A stretch of DNA of 44,322 nucleotides, taken from Taishania sp. GTDB taxonomy: Bacteria; Bacteroidota; Bacteroidia; Flavobacteriales_D; Crocinitomicaceae. Both the position numbers and the translations under genes were made by a program. The notes beneath the pieces are model-generated. The model ran no database searches, had not been told where the DNA came from, and worked only from the letters and a program-made list of their open reading frames with translations. Shown here piece after piece: positions 26,515 through 34,505 of this stretch. The stretch's first letter is position 1; each line of letters starts with the position of its first letter. The DNA lies in NCBI GenBank assembly GCA_030150045.1, contig JASLGM010000036.1:1-44322 (forward strand), in the 5' to 3' direction.

Positions 26515-27258
26515 TCATTTTTTACAAAAATTCATACAAGTTGTTGTATACTCTATATGTTCAGGTTTGTAATGAATTGTCCATTTTTCTATCAAATAAA
26601 ACACTGGAAAACAAAACTTAAAAAAAACAGGTAACCTTGTCCACAAGGAACGGGCATAGGACGGGGTTCTATATAAGTCTTTCGCACTTATAAATTGATA
26701 ACCGACAGTTTCAAATACCTTTTTATAATCTTCAAGACTACGTCGATAATACACTTCATTCTTTACAGAATATTCCAATGAATGATATATTTGTTCGAAA
26801 ATAACTATTCTACCATTTAGATTTATCTTGTCTAATAATACCCTAAATTGATTTTGAATCTCTTCGTCACTAACGTGGGCAAGCACCCAATGTGAAAAAA
26901 TAATATCAAAAGAAACTGTAATTTGGTTTATTGCAGATACATAAGAAATATTATTCCCATTGTTAACCTCATCGGCAACTACAATCATCTTTTCAGAAGC
27001 ATCATACCCTATTATTTGATCAACCTTTGGAGCTAAATATTTTGTCAATCTGCCGACACCACAGCCAAAATCCAACACTATATCTTTAGATTTAAGTCCT
27101 AACGAAGATGAAACGTATTTTTTCGAGAAATAGTCATGGAGTAAATTACTCTTCCTTGCAGTTTTAGTCAAACCTGCATCCAAAACTGAATTAATATTAC
27201 CTTGCATGGTAACGCGTTCATTAAATAATTCAATTGACTTATCATGATCGATTGACAT
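26515..27258 (-). CDS. Class I SAM-dependent methyltransferase (tandem copy 1)
   Basis: A 247-residue paralogue of the following gene. Motif I DIVLDFGCGVGRLTKYLAP lies near residue 58, motif II IIGYDASEKM, and the post-motif HWVLAHVSDEEIQNQF. The C-terminus (RTPSYARSLW, YKPEHIEYT) aligns with RSPSYSFNLL and RKQEHADFF of its neighbour. The start overlaps the end of the FemAB-like gene by 17 bp, typical of tightly packed operons. The acceptor is unknown; two methyltransferases of one family suggest related positions on the glycan. Confidence 0.82.
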   Translation of the reverse strand: MSIDHDKSIELFNERVTMQGNINSVLDAGLTKTARKSNLLHDYFSKKYVSSSLGLKSKDIVLDFGCGVGRLTKYLAPKVDQIIGYDASEKMIVVADEVNNGNNISYVSAINQITVSFDIIFSHWVLAHVSDEEIQNQFRVLLDKINLNGRIVIFEQIYHSLEYSVKNEVYYRRSLEDYKKVFETVGYQFISAKDLYRTPSYARSLWTRLPVFFKFCFPVFYLIEKWTIHYKPEHIEYTTTCMNFCKK

Positions 27259-28261
27259 AATCGAGTAGTTTTTTTAATTGATTAAATATATAAAAGGAAA
27301 TGGGTTTAAAAATAATTTTTTGAGAAAAACTATTTACACGTTTAGCTCCAAACCTCATTTTAAACTCTGTTATTCCTTTGGAAAATTTTAAATTAAACTC
27401 GTCTTGCTCAACGGCAACTTGTCCAAAAGAATAATAATAATAGCCTTTGGCTTTTAAATCTAGAAAAATGTTCCAATGTAAAAAATGTCCTGATGAAAAA
27501 GCATTACTTACCCCACCTCCAAATGCATAATCTGCTCGCTTACCAAAACATTGAACCAAAGCTGCCGACAGGTAAACATTTTCTCTTTTTACTGCATAAA
27601 CTTCACATAAACTTTGATTTACTAATTCTTTATAAAGATGTTCAATATATCCATAATTCGGCTGACTAACTGATTGATAGCGATATGTCTCTCGCATCAA
27701 ATCAATTAAAACATTTAATGGTACTCCAGTTTCAAATATCAATCCAATTTTCTCTCCTTTATCAACACCACGTCGATGGTTTTTCATCATATTCATATAT
27801 AATTCCTCTTCTGGAATTCTTAAATCAATTAGTGCAACATCGAAAAAACATTTTTCTTTCTGCCACCCAGCTACAAGTAATTTCTCATCTCCCCAATAAC
27901 CACTTTGGTTAAAATAAACAGGGCTCATTTGATGGATAAAACCCAAAACCTTATCTTCAATAATTCTTTGGATTAACTCATCACCAAGAAATTGAGGATG
28001 AATAATATTTTCACCAATCTGTTGAATATTTCGCGAAATAGATTTAATAAAAAATGGAAGCCTTTTACTCTCCCATAAATAGAGTTTAACCCCTGCTATT
28101 AATTTATCATCCTTAATAAAATGTAAGTAAAAAGGTTCTAATGTGTAAAAATTTTGAATTGGGTCATATTTTGTAGAAGCCAATAAATTACCATTCAATT
28201 CAGCTAATTTATCCCACTCTAATATATTATCAGGACTACTAGTTGTAATTTTAAATTCCAT
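27242..28261 (-). CDS. FemAB/GNAT-like acyltransferase
   Basis: A 339-residue protein resembling the FemAB-type branch of the GNAT superfamily (Acetyltransf_6, 'BioF2-like'). Supporting features are the basic segment MKNHRRGVDKGEKIGLIF near residue 160, the later ALVQCFGKRADYAFGGG core, and LHWNIFLDLKAKGYYYYSFG near residue 275, matching the C-terminal GNAT fold where such enzymes hold an acyl-CoA or aminoacyl-tRNA. In polysaccharide loci these may transfer acyl or aminoacyl groups to sugars. It overlaps WbqC by 11 bp. Substrate not known. Confidence 0.68.
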   Translation of the reverse strand: MEFKITTSSPDNILEWDKLAELNGNLLASTKYDPIQNFYTLEPFYLHFIKDDKLIAGVKLYLWESKRLPFFIKSISRNIQQIGENIIHPQFLGDELIQRIIEDKVLGFIHQMSPVYFNQSGYWGDEKLLVAGWQKEKCFFDVALIDLRIPEEELYMNMMKNHRRGVDKGEKIGLIFETGVPLNVLIDLMRETYRYQSVSQPNYGYIEHLYKELVNQSLCEVYAVKRENVYLSAALVQCFGKRADYAFGGGVSNAFSSGHFLHWNIFLDLKAKGYYYYSFGQVAVEQDEFNLKFSKGITEFKMRFGAKRVNSFSQKIIFKPISFYIFNQLKKLLDYVNRS

Positions 28262-28946
28262 ATTCTTTTGGATTAACAGAAAATAAATAATCTATAACAC
28301 TTAATCCAGAAATAAATCCACCATGTAACTGAGAATATTCTTTTGGTGTGTAGGTCAAATACTTTATTACTATTTCATTTTTATCAAACATCGCTTCATC
28401 ATTATAACTTTGCCCTCCTTTACCAGATAAATAAACATTTCCAGGAATTTTTTTTATCAATTCTATTAAACGCTCATTTTTATCAATCGTTGTTACATTT
28501 AACTCAGATGCAAAAAAAATGGTCGTTTTAATTTTTAACCTTTCAGCCACCATTTTTATGATTCTAGTATTATAAACTGAAAGATTAGATATATTAATTT
28601 GAACACATTCCTCAATGAATGGGAATACCTCATTAAAAAAAGGTGAATGATGATAGTTTTTCTTTATTTTAGAAAGCAATTCATTTCTCCAATCTGTTTC
28701 CTCTCTAAACTGTAACTCCTTTATTATTTTCGTCCCTTCTTTTTTTAATGGCAAACTTAACCAACTTTCCCCTTGAATCGTTTTGATTTTTGTACGATGT
28801 GTAATTGCTTTAGAACTACCTAAAACAATGTCAACTGTATCTAAAATTATAAAGACATCAGACTCTTTCATTTTATGAAAAAAACCTAACCAGGGAAAAA
28901 AATTAGGTTGATGAATGCCAACACTAACAACTTTAGTTTTGTCCAT
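28251..28946 (-). CDS. WbqC family protein
   Basis: A ~231-residue protein of the WbqC family found in O-antigen and capsule loci. The hallmark VSVGIHQPNFFPWLGFFHKM stands at the N-terminus and DVFIILDTVDIVL follows; later residues include WLSLPLKK and YLTYTPKEYSQLHGGF. I prefer the ATG at 28946 over one three codons upstream because family members start just before the HQPN motif. WbqC proteins are implicated in adding glycine or other amide-linked groups to sugars, by association rather than firm biochemistry. It overlaps both neighbours. Confidence 0.82.
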   Translation of the reverse strand: MDKTKVVSVGIHQPNFFPWLGFFHKMKESDVFIILDTVDIVLGSSKAITHRTKIKTIQGESWLSLPLKKEGTKIIKELQFREETDWRNELLSKIKKNYHHSPFFNEVFPFIEECVQINISNLSVYNTRIIKMVAERLKIKTTIFFASELNVTTIDKNERLIELIKKIPGNVYLSGKGGQSYNDEAMFDKNEIVIKYLTYTPKEYSQLHGGFISGLSVIDYLFSVNPKEYGI

Positions 28947-30123
28947 ACTTCTCAAAAAACCTTTGATAAAACTGAACTAATACTTTTTCTTCTTGTTCCC
29001 AGTTTAGTTTTGACTTAGCACTCATTGTAGCATTCTTATAAAAATCATACTTAGCCAATATCGAATTAAACCCCTTCAAATAGGCTCCTTGCTCATCTGG
29101 ATCAACACAAACACCACAATTACTACCTTCGATAACCAGCTGATATTCGGGTTGTTTCGTAGCCAAAACAGGTAACTCAGCATTTATATATTCAAATAGT
29201 TTATTATCTAGAGCATACCAGTAAGACAATTTTTTTTTATTCCATGTGGAGACAAGCCCAACATCAGCTGACGATAAAAAAAGCGGTATTTTATCAGGTT
29301 CTATTAAATCATGAAAAAATACGTTTGCATATCCATTATTCCTAACCATTTCTTGAATTGGTAAAGCATTCGTATTAAGACTAGTTATAAATATTAAGGA
29401 CGTTTTTTCAATATTTCCGAATTCATTTAATACCTGTTCTAAATTCAAAGTTCTCGCATAAATATTAGCACCGATAAATACTAAAATTTTATTTTCTTTA
29501 GGAATGTTAAAAATATCTCTCAAAATTGTTCCATCTCTTTCTTGCCCATTTGAAACCTCTGGCATATTCCTAATAACTATGCATTTATCACCCAACTTAA
29601 AATAACTTGTCAAATAATCAGAAAGAGATTTATTTACAGTTATTAAAAAATCAATATACTTTGAATTCCTTTTTTCTCGTTTTATTTGAATTTGTCTAAC
29701 AATATAGGATTTAATAAAAATTGAAATTGAAGAATAAGAGCTTAAATTCAAAGGCCAACTAGAAAACAACTCATGAGAATCATAAATTAATTTTCTTTTT
29801 TTGTTATTCTTTTTCAATTCAACACCTAATGCTAACATCGTTTGGTCATGCGCATGAATAACTTCGAAATCAAGTTTTAAACTCTCAATCACTTTTCCAA
29901 ATTGAGATAGAATCCCTCTTTTTTTCATATCAAAAATTCTATTATCTAGTAATCTTATTATACGAACTCCATCAATTAATTCTTCTTTCGCCACTCCTTC
30001 TTTTCCTGTGGCAATTACTACAACATTGTATCCATATTTAACTAAAGAAGTAGCCTCACGCTGAACTCTTCTATCGTTACAATAAGGATTATCTAATAAA
30101 AATAGAATCGTCTTATCTCTCAT
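28933..30123 (-). CDS. Glycosyltransferase family 4-like protein
   Basis: A 396-residue GT-B glycosyltransferase. The N-terminus reads KTILFLLDNPYCNDRRVQRE, with the R-R-E pattern of GT4 enzymes that follows the first strand. VIHAHDQTMLALG near residue 92 and KLIYDSHELFSSWP near 117 are typical of the acceptor domain. The C-terminal half has ILVFIGANIYARTLNLEQVL and SYWYALDNKLFEYINAELPV, which contains the glutamate near the nucleotide-sugar site. It lies 5 bp after the PIG-L gene. Linkage and sugar cannot be inferred. Confidence 0.85.
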   Translation of the reverse strand: MRDKTILFLLDNPYCNDRRVQREATSLVKYGYNVVVIATGKEGVAKEELIDGVRIIRLLDNRIFDMKKRGILSQFGKVIESLKLDFEVIHAHDQTMLALGVELKKNNKKRKLIYDSHELFSSWPLNLSSYSSISIFIKSYIVRQIQIKREKRNSKYIDFLITVNKSLSDYLTSYFKLGDKCIVIRNMPEVSNGQERDGTILRDIFNIPKENKILVFIGANIYARTLNLEQVLNEFGNIEKTSLIFITSLNTNALPIQEMVRNNGYANVFFHDLIEPDKIPLFLSSADVGLVSTWNKKKLSYWYALDNKLFEYINAELPVLATKQPEYQLVIEGSNCGVCVDPDEQGAYLKGFNSILAKYDFYKNATMSAKSKLNWEQEEKVLVQFYQRFFEKYGQN

Positions 30124-30128
30124 TTCTA

Positions 30129-30761
30129 TTAAAGAATTAAACGCATAACCTCAAAAGCTTCTGCATATTGATTTCTTGACTGAACCCCTCTAGTTATTGC
30201 ATGACCAAAGACAAATTCCTTTTTCATATAATCCCGAAAACCTTGCGATTTATACTCTTGTAAAGCATTGAATTTAGCATTTACATTTTCTTCTGTCAAC
30301 GAAATAAAACAAGTCGTATCAAATGATAAGTTATTCCATAACAATTCATACCCAAACAAACTTGTATCCTTAAAAGCTCGTAACCCTTCTTGTGCAATAG
30401 TTGAATGATCTTGATGTATATCATGCAATGAAGGCATTAATACCAAGTCAGGTTTTATTTTATTTTTTAATTGAATAATGTTTTCCAAAATTTCTTGCCT
30501 AACATAATTTAGTTTACGTACTTGATAATTAAAAATGTGTAAATTTTCAGGTTGTATTCCTAAAACTAGCGTTGCTTTTATTACTTCTTTAGAAAGGATA
30601 TCAGTAGGATACCCTTCCGGCACTGATTCTTCAGCAGTGCTAAACGCTACATAATGAACGATTTTACCTTCATTAATAAATCGGTGTATTGTGCCACCTG
30701 CACCTAACTCCCCATCATCTGTGTGAGGTGCCAAAACCAGAACAACTTTAAAATCTCTCAT
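30129..30761 (-). CDS. PIG-L family sugar deacetylase
   Basis: A 210-residue LmbE/PIG-L metal-dependent deacetylase, the family that removes N-acetyl groups from GlcNAc-type sugars. The zinc motif VLAPHTDDGELGAGG is at residues ~9-23 (HxDD-E), and the second histidine motif HDIHQDHSTIAQEG is near residue 113. Both are intact and the length is normal. In this operon it would act on an N-acetylated sugar intermediate, possibly freeing an amine that the FemAB-like, WbqC or acetyltransferase proteins then modify (inference). It overlaps the upstream glycosyltransferase gene by 14 bp. Confidence 0.87.
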   Translation of the reverse strand: MRDFKVVLVLAPHTDDGELGAGGTIHRFINEGKIVHYVAFSTAEESVPEGYPTDILSKEVIKATLVLGIQPENLHIFNYQVRKLNYVRQEILENIIQLKNKIKPDLVLMPSLHDIHQDHSTIAQEGLRAFKDTSLFGYELLWNNLSFDTTCFISLTEENVNAKFNALQEYKSQGFRDYMKKEFVFGHAITRGVQSRNQYAEAFEVMRLIL

Positions 30762-31974
30762 TAATAAGGTGTTTTAGATATTTTTCTTTATTGCTTGCAA
30801 AAGTATATTGGGTTTCAATCGTCTTCCTTGCATTTAATCCAATTTCTGTAAACTTACAATCTGAATTAATCACTTTTGTTAAAACGTTTAACCAATCATT
30901 TCCTGTTACAAGAAAACCGTTTTTTCCATTTTCAACTAAATCTTTATTGATTGTAATAGCAGAAGCTACACTTACTATTCCAAGCCCCATGTATTGAATT
31001 AGTTTGAACCCTCCTTTACCTTTTGATGTTGCATTATCTGACAAAGGCATTAAACCGATGTCAATTTTCAGTAAATCTATAGTTTCAGACTCTAAAGACC
31101 ATTTTTTATTTACAATTGGAAAACTCGTCTCCATATAAAACCGCCCATCAGCAATTACATGAAGTTCAATGTCATATTTTTTAAACACTTCTTCAAGGAC
31201 AGGTATTATACTCTCTAAAAGTTCATAATTATGAGTTCCACCAATCCATCCAAAGACATATTTTGACAATGACTTTTGATAGCTTTTCAAACAATTGTTA
31301 TTATAATCAATACATGTCGGTACAACTAAAATATTTTTTGAATTATCTACATTAGTATACTTAATTACATAGTCTTTCAAATAATTAGAGGCTACAAAAA
31401 AGGAATCATAATACGAAAACGAATTTCTAAATGAATTACCATCTTCCAAAGCCATCTTCCCATAAATAGAAGTGATATATTTAGGTTCTTGCTTCGAAGC
31501 TGATAGATCATCATCAAAATCCAATATCAAGCGATTTGTTAATTTACGTAACAACTTTTCTAAAAAATGGTTACCATAAGGATTAAAAAGTAATAACTCC
31601 CTTCTAACGATAACCGTTTCATAGTGCCTCGCTTTAACTACTTGCCTAAACCTCCTATTTAAATTTTTTATCAAAAACTTAGATAGGTTTTCTTCACATC
31701 TATTTATTTCATGAGCATTTGTCACATGTAAAACATCTACTTTCATTCCCATATTAACGAGTTCTTCCTGCCACTTTTTCACTCGCCAATGATAGCCAGC
31801 GTTTCCTGGATAAAAAGCAGCTAAATACAGTACATTTTTACGCTTCTTTTTAATTAAGAAAAATGGCATAACCTTACTCAATAAGATATAAAACCAAGTT
31901 ACTATTAATAATAATAAGGAGCCTAATTTATTATGCATAAGCAACACTTCATTTCTTTCATAATTACTAATCAA
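30748..31974 (-). CDS. Glycosyltransferase family 4-like protein
   Basis: A 408-residue putative glycosyltransferase with a hydrophobic N-terminal segment (LLLLIVTWFYILLSKVMPFF) that may dock it to the membrane. Then come VLYLAAFYPGNAGYHWRV near residue 48, a typical GT-B first strand and loop, and C-terminal KYVFGWIGGTHNYELLESII and GLMPLSDNATSKGKGGFKLI near residue 330, where GT4 enzymes bind the nucleotide sugar. An ATG 12 codons in (31938) is an alternative start. It follows a truncated glycosyltransferase fragment. Confidence 0.78.
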   Translation of the reverse strand: MISNYERNEVLLMHNKLGSLLLLIVTWFYILLSKVMPFFLIKKKRKNVLYLAAFYPGNAGYHWRVKKWQEELVNMGMKVDVLHVTNAHEINRCEENLSKFLIKNLNRRFRQVVKARHYETVIVRRELLLFNPYGNHFLEKLLRKLTNRLILDFDDDLSASKQEPKYITSIYGKMALEDGNSFRNSFSYYDSFFVASNYLKDYVIKYTNVDNSKNILVVPTCIDYNNNCLKSYQKSLSKYVFGWIGGTHNYELLESIIPVLEEVFKKYDIELHVIADGRFYMETSFPIVNKKWSLESETIDLLKIDIGLMPLSDNATSKGKGGFKLIQYMGLGIVSVASAITINKDLVENGKNGFLVTGNDWLNVLTKVINSDCKFTEIGLNARKTIETQYTFASNKEKYLKHLINERF

Positions 31975-32014
31975 TCTACTAAAAACCTAATTTATTTATT
32001 ACTTATAACAATCT

Positions 32015-32197
32015 TTATTTATTCTTCAAACAAATAAGTGTATCACAAGAAATGCTGTTAAAATCTGTAACAGTACAAGTTACAGGAATATAATAAATCT
32101 TATCAAAATGTTTTGACATACTTTCAATCTCTTTGTCAAGAGTTGTTTCATATGGAAAAACAGAAGAGAAAAAAACTATTGTTTCATCGTTTTTCAT
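32015..32197 (-). pseudogene. Truncated glycosyltransferase fragment (N-terminal ~60 residues)
   Basis: A 60-codon frame opening MKNDETIVFFSSVFPYETTL with DKEIESMSKHFDKIYYIPV. It resembles the first Rossmann strands of a GT4-type glycosyltransferase, then stops (SCDTLICLKNK). No continuation is found in any frame before the next gene 40 bp later. It overlaps the 3' end of the GT2 gene by 14 bp. I read it as the stump of a lost or deleted glycosyltransferase; a genuine small protein is less likely. Confidence 0.5.
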
Positions 32198-33146
32198 ATA
32201 CTTGTTTTCGTCTAATAAATAATAATAAATTTCCAAAATACATTCTTAGTGTTGTAAATTCATTAACCTGAAAAACATACAAGAAAGGATTGCACTTTAA
32301 AAGGCGAATAAAAGAATTATTTGATTCACTTAAAAGGTTCTTCATTAATTTCAGCCTAATTTCCACTATCCCTCTCCTCCATCCTACGTACTGTTCTTTC
32401 AAACATAAATTTCTATTATAACTTTTCCGAACAATATACATTAAGAACTCTATTCCTTTTATCTCTTTTTGAACTCCACCTACTCCAACATTTTGTCCGG
32501 CATGTATCCTATAAAAAATCAGTTCTTCATCTAAGAACTTAACACTATTATGCACTGCTGCCACAGCTCCTAACCAACCGTCATGGATAAAAACATTTTC
32601 AAAACGAGAGAAATCAGGAAAAGGTAGCGCCTGACAAACCAAGTCTTTCCTAAAAGAGACCGTTGCTCCAGTTACTACTGAATTCATTAGAATTTCGTTA
32701 TTTATACTTCTTAACAAATCTTGTACTTTATCTGGCTTTATCAACCTTTCTCTATCCACCAAAGGTTCCATTTGTAGCAACTTTGCATTTGAAAACAACA
32801 AGGCAACTTTTTTATTGTTTTTATATTCTTCTAAATGCCTTTCTGCTTTAATTGGCATCCAAATATCGTCTTGGTCACAAAGGAAAATGATTTCTTGTTG
32901 ACAAAGCCCTATCGCTTTCTCAAAATTTTTGACGTATCCTAGATTTTGTTCGTTACTAATGATTACCCAACTTACCTGGTCGTTTTCCTTTGCAAAGGCG
33001 CGTACAAGCTCTAGTGTATTATCTGACGAGACGTCGTCACACACTACCATTTCAGTTGGCAATACCGTTTGGTTAAAAATACTTTGCAATTGTTCTTCAA
33101 TAAACAACGCACCATTATATGTACATAAAGCAACAGAATAACTCAT
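32184..33146 (-). CDS. Glycosyltransferase family 2 protein
   Basis: A 320-residue GT-A glycosyltransferase. Its start MSYSVALCTYNGALFIEEQL, the VVCDDVSSDNTLELV segment near residue 34 and FLCDQDDIWMPIKAERHL near residue 90 (DQDD is the metal-binding DxD region) are standard GT2 motifs of rhamnosyl- and other side-chain transferases. Length is normal. It is separated by one base from the upstream methyltransferase stop. The sugar specificity is not readable. Confidence 0.9.
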   Translation of the reverse strand: MSYSVALCTYNGALFIEEQLQSIFNQTVLPTEMVVCDDVSSDNTLELVRAFAKENDQVSWVIISNEQNLGYVKNFEKAIGLCQQEIIFLCDQDDIWMPIKAERHLEEYKNNKKVALLFSNAKLLQMEPLVDRERLIKPDKVQDLLRSINNEILMNSVVTGATVSFRKDLVCQALPFPDFSRFENVFIHDGWLGAVAAVHNSVKFLDEELIFYRIHAGQNVGVGGVQKEIKGIEFLMYIVRKSYNRNLCLKEQYVGWRRGIVEIRLKLMKNLLSESNNSFIRLLKCNPFLYVFQVNEFTTLRMYFGNLLLFIRRKQVYEKR

Positions 33147-33147
33147 A

Positions 33148-33897
33148 TCAATCGAATAAGGCTACAAACTGTTCAAAACTCATTAAATTCAATGCATCCA
33201 TACGGTTACTTTCGAACACTGAAAACTCATAAAACGGATTCTTATGTTTCGGCAATTCACATGATATTTTCCGTTTACTTAAGATTCCTACTCCCCAGTC
33301 CGTATCGACACAACAAGAAAAAAGTTCCTCTCGTTGGCGAGCCTTAAAAAAGGCTTTCCAAGTTGTACCATTCCAAGCTCCTCTTGCAGGAGAGAGTTCA
33401 TAAGTAAACGCTTCACGCGCATGCCATTCTGTTGGCGGATTGCAATCGTGTAAAACAATAAAACCGTCTTCTTTAATAAATTCAATTGCATTTTCGATGT
33501 CTCTATCCACTTGTTCCGCCAAATGTAAACCATCAATAAAAATCACATCAAACTTTTGATCAGGCGACAAAAAATTGCCTTCTCGTACACCTGAAAAAAA
33601 TGCATCACTTGTAACCGGGAAATCAACAGGATTAGATGCATATTCAATACCTGGATCAACACTGTATTTTTTTGTCGCATTAATTTTATTGAAATTATCC
33701 TCTGGATTACGCACTCCTATTTCTAAATAAGACGTTTCTCTATTTAAATGATATAATAAATAATTGATAATGTCATATCGTAAAGGCCTCTTTTCATCTT
33801 CGTTAATAGTCAAATCATTAACCTTCTTATGAAATGAATTTGTATAAAATTCTTTTCCTTTTTGGTAACATTTCTTTATGCTTTCTAATTTATTCAT
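33148..33897 (-). CDS. Class I SAM-dependent methyltransferase (Methyltransf_24-like)
   Basis: A 249-residue protein with YLEIGVRNPEDNFNKI near residue 57 as SAM motif I, KKYSVDPG as the motif II acidic position, and FDVIFIDGLHLAEQVDRDIE near residue 115, the DGxH pattern of the Methyltransf_24 group often found in polysaccharide loci. FIVLHDCNPPTEW follows. Glycan or sugar O-methylation is the likely role. Start overlaps the acetyltransferase stop by 4 bp, so the genes are coupled. Confidence 0.78.
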   Translation of the reverse strand: MNKLESIKKCYQKGKEFYTNSFHKKVNDLTINEDEKRPLRYDIINYLLYHLNRETSYLEIGVRNPEDNFNKINATKKYSVDPGIEYASNPVDFPVTSDAFFSGVREGNFLSPDQKFDVIFIDGLHLAEQVDRDIENAIEFIKEDGFIVLHDCNPPTEWHAREAFTYELSPARGAWNGTTWKAFFKARQREELFSCCVDTDWGVGILSKRKISCELPKHKNPFYEFSVFESNRMDALNLMSFEQFVALFD

Positions 33898-34505
33898 CTT
33901 AAGATAAAGTCTTTTAATTCACTTGATTGCAGAAAGTGTATATTTTCATTTACTTTTTCAGGCGTCCAACTCCACCATTTGAGCTTTAACAACGCAATGA
34001 TTTCTTCATCCTTAAATCGTTTTTTCAATAATTTAGCGGGATTTCCGGCCCAAACTTCATAAGGTCCAATATTTTTTGTAATTACAGCACCAGCGGCAAC
34101 TACCGCTCCATCTGCAATCGTAACACCTGACATTATTGTAGCTCCTCTACCCAACCAAACATCATTACCAATAACCACATTTCCTTTAGTAGCAGGATGT
34201 CCTTCTATTCCAATCGCTCCTGGATAAATATTTTGCAATGCATTAAACGGATAAGTACTTACCCAATCTATTCGGTGATTACCTCCTAGAAAAATTGTAA
34301 CATTTTCAGCTATTGAACAATATTTTCCAATAAATAAATTTGAGGTTTCGTTTTCAAACAACACATTTGGTATCCCATAAGTGAACTCTCCAATTTCGAA
34401 TTTTTTGTTTTTGAAAAAATCCTTTGTGTAAAAAACACATGGTTTAGGATCTTCTATCCCCAACCAACGCATCAATCGTTTACGTATATACTTTTTTAAC
34501 CCCAT
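33894..34505 (-). CDS. CatB-related O-acetyltransferase (hexapeptide repeat)
   Basis: A 203-residue left-handed beta-helix acetyltransferase. Hexapeptide-type repeats run from about residue 50 to 160 (LFIGKYCSIAENVTIFLGG, VVIGNDVWLGRGATIMSGV, IADGAVVAAGAVI). The loop GGNHRIDWVSTYPF contains the catalytic-type histidine of this group, and YEVWAGNPAKLLKKRF is the standard closing motif. It likely O-acetylates a sugar from acetyl-CoA. Start overlaps the ABC ATPase gene by 10 bp. Confidence 0.9.
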   Translation of the reverse strand: MGLKKYIRKRLMRWLGIEDPKPCVFYTKDFFKNKKFEIGEFTYGIPNVLFENETSNLFIGKYCSIAENVTIFLGGNHRIDWVSTYPFNALQNIYPGAIGIEGHPATKGNVVIGNDVWLGRGATIMSGVTIADGAVVAAGAVITKNIGPYEVWAGNPAKLLKKRFKDEEIIALLKLKWWSWTPEKVNENIHFLQSSELKDFILR

